From contig CANCDR010000001.1 of the NCBI GenBank assembly GCA_947374865.1, positions 186,001-250,000 on the forward strand: a DNA stretch of 64,000 nt, written 5' to 3'. Below are positions 62,661 through 64,000 of this stretch, in pieces (within the stretch, counting starts at the first letter, position 1; each line of letters starts with the position of its first letter). Position numbers and translations under genes: made by a program. Below the pieces are notes generated by a model that had not been told where the DNA came from, searched no databases, and saw only the letters and a list, made by a program, of their open reading frames with translations. The DNA is from Oxalobacteraceae bacterium. Lineage in GTDB: Bacteria > Pseudomonadota > Gammaproteobacteria > Burkholderiales > Burkholderiaceae_D.

Positions 62661-64000
62661 GTGGACTTTAGCATAAAAACATTCGACGCAAAAAATACCA
62701 TTGCTAACACCAAATCTGGTGTGATCGCTGTGGGCGTGTTTGAAGACAAAAAATTATCCTCCGCGGCCAAGGCCCTCGACCTGCACGGTGCCGTCACAGC
62801 CGCCGTCAAATCAGGCGACATTTCCGGCAAGCCGGGTAGCACACTGATGTTACGCAGTCTCGACGGTATTAGCGCCGAACGGGTTCTGTTAGTCGGCCTG
62901 GGCAAGCAAGGCGCCTTAAGCACCAAAGACTACGGCAGCGCCATGGCCGCCATCGCCCGTAGCTTTGCGCACTTGGGCGCTAGCGAAGGCATCATCGTCC
63001 TGCCGACCGACAGCGTCACCGAACGCGATACCGCCTGGGCGATCCAGCATGCCGTGCTGGCCTTGCGAGAAGGCCTGTATCGCTCAGATACCCTCAAGAG
63101 CAAAAAAGACCCGGCACCCGCCGGCGTGAAAAAAATCGCCTTCGCGGTCGACAAGGCACACATCACCGCCGCCAAGGCTGCCGTGGTGCAGGCTGTTGCA
63201 CTGGCCAATGGTATTGATCTGACCAAGGAGCTCGGCAATCTCCCGGCCAATTTCTGCACCCCGACTCATCTTGCCAAAACAGCCAGAGAAATGGCGCGCG
63301 ATTTCAAACTGGGCATCGAAATCCTCGATCGTAAGCAAATGCAGGCGCTCAAAATGGGCAGCTTTTTGTCGGTCAGTGCCGGTAGCGACGAGCCACCCAA
63401 GTTCATCGTTCTCAAGCATATGGGTGGCAAAGCCAAAGACGCACCGACTGTATTGGTCGGTAAGGGCATCACCTTCGACACCGGCGGTATTTCTCTTAAA
63501 CCCGGTGCCGCGATGGATGAAATGAAGTACGACATGTGCGGCGCCGCCTCGGTGCTGGGCACCATGCGCGCCATCGCTGAAATGAAGCTCAAGCTCAACG
63601 TTATCGGGGTCGTCGCCACCTGCGAAAATATGCCGAGTGGCAAAGCCACCAAACCGGGTGATATCGTCACCTCCATGTCTGGGCAGACCATCGAAGTTCT
63701 TAACACCGATGCCGAAGGCCGGCTGATCCTGTGCGATGCACTGACTTACGTCGAACGCTTCAAGCCCGCCGTGGTGGTTGACATCGCGACCCTGACCGGC
63801 GCCTGCATCATCGCTCTGGGAAGTCATAACAGTGGCTTGTTCACCCGCTCCGATGCAGCGCATGACCAACTGGCAAATGAATTGCTGGCAGCTGGTAAGG
63901 CCAGTGGCGACACAGCATGGCGCATGCCGATCGAAGAAGCCTACAACGAACAGCTCAAATCCAACTTCGCCGACGTCGCCAATATTGGTACACCCGGCGC
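62661..64000 (+). CDS. pepA: Leucyl aminopeptidase PepA (partial, runs off the window)
   Basis: The product (446 residues seen) is an M17 aminopeptidase with two metals. The N-terminal domain (about 1-160) is followed by [32 protein letters not shown] and the signature [14 protein letters not shown] near residue 350, which hold the metal-binding Lys, Asp and Glu. PepA also binds DNA in Xer recombination and carAB control in E. coli. It starts with GTG at 62661, preceded by AAGGAGTGGCC. The lptF-pepA gap carries TATAAT at 62628. The last 50 or so residues lie beyond the window. Confidence 0.95.
   Translation, partial: MDFSIKTFDAKNTIANTKSGVIAVGVFEDKKLSSAAKALDLHGAVTAAVKSGDISGKPGSTLMLRSLDGISAERVLLVGLGKQGALSTKDYGSAMAAIARSFAHLGASEGIIVLPTDSVTERDTAWAIQHAVLALREGLYRSDTLKSKKDPAPAGVKKIAFAVDKAHITAAKAAVVQAVALANGIDLTKELGNLPANFCTPTHLAKTAREMARDFKLGIEILDRKQMQALKMGSFLSVSAGSDEPPKFIVLKHMGGKAKDAPTVLVGKGITFDTGGISLKPGAAMDEMKYDMCGAASVLGTMRAIAEMKLKLNVIGVVATCENMPSGKATKPGDIVTSMSGQTIEVLNTDAEGRLILCDALTYVERFKPAVVVDIATLTGACIIALGSHNSGLFTRSDAAHDQLANELLAAGKASGDTAWRMPIEEAYNEQLKSNFADVANIGTPG

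Overview
The window reads as a chromosomal segment of a betaproteobacterium, most likely Burkholderiales, family Oxalobacteraceae. The grounds are the gene neighbourhoods (hemC-hemD beside an AlgR-type regulator and argH; darP-mog; EarP with an arginine-type EF-P; a CysB/CysI/DUF934/CysH/CysDN sulfate operon; DUF3460 next to scpA) and a DUF4214 surface protein. The genus cannot be fixed from this alone. Gene density is high and most genes are housekeeping. No insertion sequence, prophage, CRISPR array or rRNA operon was seen.

Layout. 1-4.2 kb: heme synthesis (hemD, hemC), an AlgR-like regulator without its kinase, and divergent argH. 4.2-10 kb: a TRAP transporter whose membrane subunits (dctQM) and binding protein (dctP) are split by a TonB-dependent receptor. 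10-15.5 kb: pmbA/tldE, darP, mog, an esterase, purU and a VapBC toxin-antitoxin pair. 15.6-30.2 kb is the main accessory region. It holds a DUF4214/M6-type metalloprotease lipoprotein, then a two-partner secretion operon read leftward (periplasmic parvulin, TpsB transporter, 2340-residue TpsA exoprotein). Divergent from that operon is a one-polypeptide membrane regulator: DISM sensor, 7TM, coiled coil and OmpR-type winged helix. 30.2-35.8 kb: an orphan Phd antitoxin, a bactofilin, an NADP-dependent oxidoreductase, efp with its rhamnosyltransferase earP, and an XdhC-family protein. 35.8-37.8 kb: a decayed patch beside two tRNA genes, with a truncated XRE stub, a VbhA-like antitoxin with a Fic stub, and an AAA ATPase split by an in-frame amber codon. 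37.8-48.2 kb: tRNA-Glu, tRNA-Ala, gltX, mrp/apbC, metG, a GNAT enzyme, a SulP transporter, DUF3460, scpA, panC and a BtuF-like protein. 48.4-51.1 kb: cheZ-cheA. 51.1-60.3 kb: a methyltransferase and then the sulfate assimilation locus (cysB divergent from tauE-cysI-DUF934-cysH-cysD-cysN-cobA, with convergent cbiX). 60.3-64 kb: lptG-lptF and divergent pepA, which runs off the window.

How genes fit together. CysDN makes APS, an APS-type CysH reduces it to sulfite and CysI makes sulfide. CobA and CbiX supply steps towards the siroheme that CysI needs, and CysB probably controls the set. EarP probably rhamnosylates EF-P at Arg32. In the 15.6-30.2 kb region the parvulin probably escorts TpsA to TpsB, as Par27 does for Bordetella FHA, and the divergent membrane-bound winged-helix protein is a good candidate for its local regulator. 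That last architecture, with perfect AT-rich palindromes in the shared intergenic region, is the most interesting possible new system here.
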